Shown: positions 5,136 to 7,090 of the stretch, in pieces
How the letters are laid out: each line of letters begins with the position of its first letter
Position numbering within the stretch: the first letter of the stretch is position 1
Assembly (NCBI GenBank): GCA_945890905.1
Contig: CAMDDI010000179.1
Coordinates: 1 to 7,090, forward strand
Source: Bacteriovorax stolpii
GTDB taxonomy: Bacteria; Bdellovibrionota; Bacteriovoracia; Bacteriovoracales; Bacteriovoracaceae
Direction of reading: 5' to 3'
DNA length: 7,090 nucleotides
The notes under the pieces: model-generated
The model's database searches: none
What the model saw: the letters and a program-made list of their open reading frames with translations, nothing else
Told to the model about the DNA's origin: nothing
Made by a program: the position numbers and the translations under genes

Positions 5136-7090
5136 TTATGGTAACCACAGAATAAGATTATCTGTTAATTGAATGGATCTGCCTACATCAAGAGTGAGTT
5201 TATTTGGAGCTGATTCAATGGCCGAATTGCTAACGTAGACTGACGCTCTATTATCCAAGCTGACTTGATGGAAAGAAGTCCTGCCTAGTGGAAGTACAAA
5301 GTAAAAATTGGCCACTAACCGATTTTCAGAATCCTGACATACCCGCTTAGTTTTATCAGGACCGCAGCTCATTTTAGCATAGGCCTTTGAGGATTCTAAA
5401 ACCCGTCCTTGATAGTCAATGACACTGGCCTCTTTGTCTTCCCTATCTGCAAATGAAAGCCAATTCGCTCCTGCACCCATAAGTGTTTGGGAAGTAAAAT
5501 TGGGTAAATTCATGGGAATCACATTTCCCTTATCAAAGGAGAAGCTGCGCAAAACTTGAGTTCGGTAAGTATCATTTAAGTCATACTCATGGACAAAGCG
5601 CTGATCAGAATTTGCAGAAATGGATAATTGATAATTCCCGGGCCTAGACCAAGCTTCAAAATCCTTGTTGAGAATCACATTACTCTTCACGTTGTAATAA
5701 TCTGAAGAATGAACGTTCACAAAAGATGAATTGATTCTCTCCATCCTGATAGATGTTTTATCATTTTGAATGCGGGTCTTATTTTGAGCAGTTAATTTGA
5801 ATAAGCTCTTGGTACCGCTGGTAGAAGTCATAACCAAAGCTTCACCCATTTTCAAAGTCACAAGCCCCTTGAATTGACCTTCCACTGCAGCAAGATTGGT
5901 CACGACGGTATTAGCCCCAGAAGCTTGAATTAAAATAGGCTGTGTGGAAGTTTGAAGAATGGCCGCTCCACCCACTTGATCTACGGCCAGTGAAAAGTAA
6001 TTCATGGGAGAGCTTAGACTCATCTTGGTTACATCAAGAATAAAAGCATTTTTATTTGAATGAACGTAGCAGTCTTCTTCAGTGGGTCCATTACTGCATT
6101 GATAAATGAGATACTGACCATTTTTGAAATCGAGAAGGCGGTATTCACCCTGTTCCAAAGGAACTTTTTTAATTTCGATCAGATTATCATTCAATACAGA
6201 GAGAAAATCTCGACCGACGCGAAGATACTGACGAGAGCCTTTATGATAATAGATTTTCCCATAGTATTCATAGCTCACAATTTTTCGCTCAGACATCTTA
6301 TAAATTTTATCATGATCTAAAATTAAATGATCACTACTTCCTGGACTCACATTTTTTCGGATCTGGAGATAATGAGCTCCAGCTGGAAGTGAAACTCCTG
6401 CTCTCTTTTCAAGTGAATCCCAAGGGGCCGGAGACTGGGTAAAACTTTTTTCAAATACGCGGCGAAGCTCAATTTGATTGGGACAATTCTGATAAAGACA
6501 GTGAGTGAAATAGAGATCAAGATCTGTGCGTAACTGATGATCTAGCTCAGTGGTTGAAAGTTCATTGTACCGAGCTTCATCACGCTGACAATCCAGAGGT
6601 GAATTTCTGCAATCAGCTGCTTTTTCAATTAATGCTACTCGTTCTTTTTGCGCTTCTTGCACCCGGCGATTCTGAGTGAGGGAAATGGCATTTGTATTCA
6701 TGCCCCATCTTGATTCCAGAGAGTCACGAGGATCATAGGAAGTTAAACGGGATTGAAGCTTGCGATTAAGATCGGCCATCCCCATGTTTAAACTACTCAG
6801 GCGACTATACTGAAGCCAGTTATTATAAGTGGGAAATGTACGAAGCGTTTCACTAAGAGTTCCCGTATCAACAATACTTTTAGCTAATCGTTTATCACGA
6901 GAAGGAGTTCCCCAGTTTTCGTAACCTTCTGTACCCGGAGCACAGTCATTGATCCGGCAATAAACAATTCCATCATTCACAATCGTTTCTCTGGCAGCGA
7001 TGGCGGCCTCAATTCCTGATAAAACTTTGCGGATGATTTTTTCTGGTGCGAAATTCATTCCCAACTTTTCAACCAAGCATAAAGCAAAAT
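5136..7090 (-). CDS. Hypothetical protein with five close cysteine pairs, 5' end off-window
   Basis: I do not recognise this family. The frame is open to the right edge and ends at TAA 5138-5136, giving at least 650 residues. In-frame TTG (7076) and ATG (7058) codons exist near the edge, but neither has a visible ribosome site. Residues FALCLVE are encoded before them, so the true start is probably off-window, perhaps with a signal peptide. Numbering from the TTG, all ten cysteines fall in five short pairs: 40/45, 156/163, 193/198, 327/336 and 571/580. This pattern suggests disulfides and hence export to the periplasm or outside. The first 230 residues or so are helical and charged (REAQ-type stretches near 137-185). 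The remainder, from about 230 to the end, is rich in short beta strands, possibly a propeller or beta-sandwich array, which cannot be confirmed by eye. It precedes the proline iminopeptidase gene by 25 bases, with no terminator between. Confidence 0.8.
   Translation of the reverse strand, partial: FALCLVEKLGMNFAPEKIIRKVLSGIEAAIAARETIVNDGIVYCRINDCAPGTEGYENWGTPSRDKRLAKSIVDTGTLSETLRTFPTYNNWLQYSRLSSLNMGMADLNRKLQSRLTSYDPRDSLESRWGMNTNAISLTQNRRVQEAQKERVALIEKAADCRNSPLDCQRDEARYNELSTTELDHQLRTDLDLYFTHCLYQNCPNQIELRRVFEKSFTQSPAPWDSLEKRAGVSLPAGAHYLQIRKNVSPGSSDHLILDHDKIYKMSERKIVSYEYYGKIYYHKGSRQYLRVGRDFLSVLNDNLIEIKKVPLEQGEYRLLDFKNGQYLIYQCSNGPTEEDCYVHSNKNAFILDVTKMSLSSPMNYFSLAVDQVGGAAILQTSTQPILIQASGANTVVTNLAAVEGQFKGLVTLKMGEALVMTSTSGTKSLFKLTAQNKTRIQNDKTSIRMERINSSFVNVHSSDYYNVKSNVILNKDFEAWSRPGNYQLSISANSDQRFVHEYDLNDTYRTQVLRSFSFDKGNVIPMNLPNFTSQTLMGAGANWLSFADREDKEASVIDYQGRVLESSKAYAKMSCGPDKTKRVCQDSENRLVANFYFVLPLGRTSFHQVSLDNRASVYVSNSAIESAPNKLTLDVGRSIQLTDNLILWLP

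Noticed and set aside
6060..6320. 86-codon plus-strand open frame with hydrophobic stretches
   Set aside because: It is opposite the beta-strand region of the cysteine-paired protein. Its hydrophobicity follows from the complement of polar codons, and no ribosome site is evident.
7058..7076. TTG at 7076 or ATG at 7058 as the true start of the cysteine-paired protein
   Set aside because: No Shine-Dalgarno-like sequence precedes either, and the frame stays open to the window edge, so I treat the gene as truncated at its 5' end.

Overview
All the genes I can support lie on the minus strand, so the window reads right to left. Base composition is moderately AT-rich, roughly low-40s %GC by eye. 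A lipobox and several long exported proteins point to a Gram-negative bacterium. The density of large, poorly recognisable secreted proteins next to a subtilisin-family protease and a peptidase resembles Bdellovibrionota (Bdellovibrio, Bacteriovorax and relatives). That placement is inference; nothing in the window is a taxonomic marker.

There are two transcription units. The upstream one (7090 to about 4105) holds the 3' part of a gene for a disulfide-type hypothetical protein, at least 650 residues, running off the right edge. It is followed after 25 bases by a complete proline iminopeptidase gene. A GC-rich hairpin at 4119-4134 with a T-rich tail lies just after the peptidase and is the likely terminator.

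The downstream unit starts in the 125-base gap at 4038-4162, which also carries a perfect 6-bp inverted repeat. It encodes, in order, a 232-residue lipoprotein, a 1004-residue protein with a signal peptide, and the first 98 residues of an S8 (subtilisin-type) serine protease that runs off the left edge. Spacing is 28 bases and then 1 base, with no terminator between the genes, so they look like one operon with translational coupling at the last junction. All three products carry export signals, so they probably act in the cell envelope or outside the cell, possibly on the same process.

Only the proline iminopeptidase and the S8 protease can be assigned to known families. The lipoprotein, the 1004-residue protein and the cysteine-paired protein are not recognised. 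No mobile element, CRISPR array, RNA gene or origin is visible. No gene-free stretch exceeds 300 bases.
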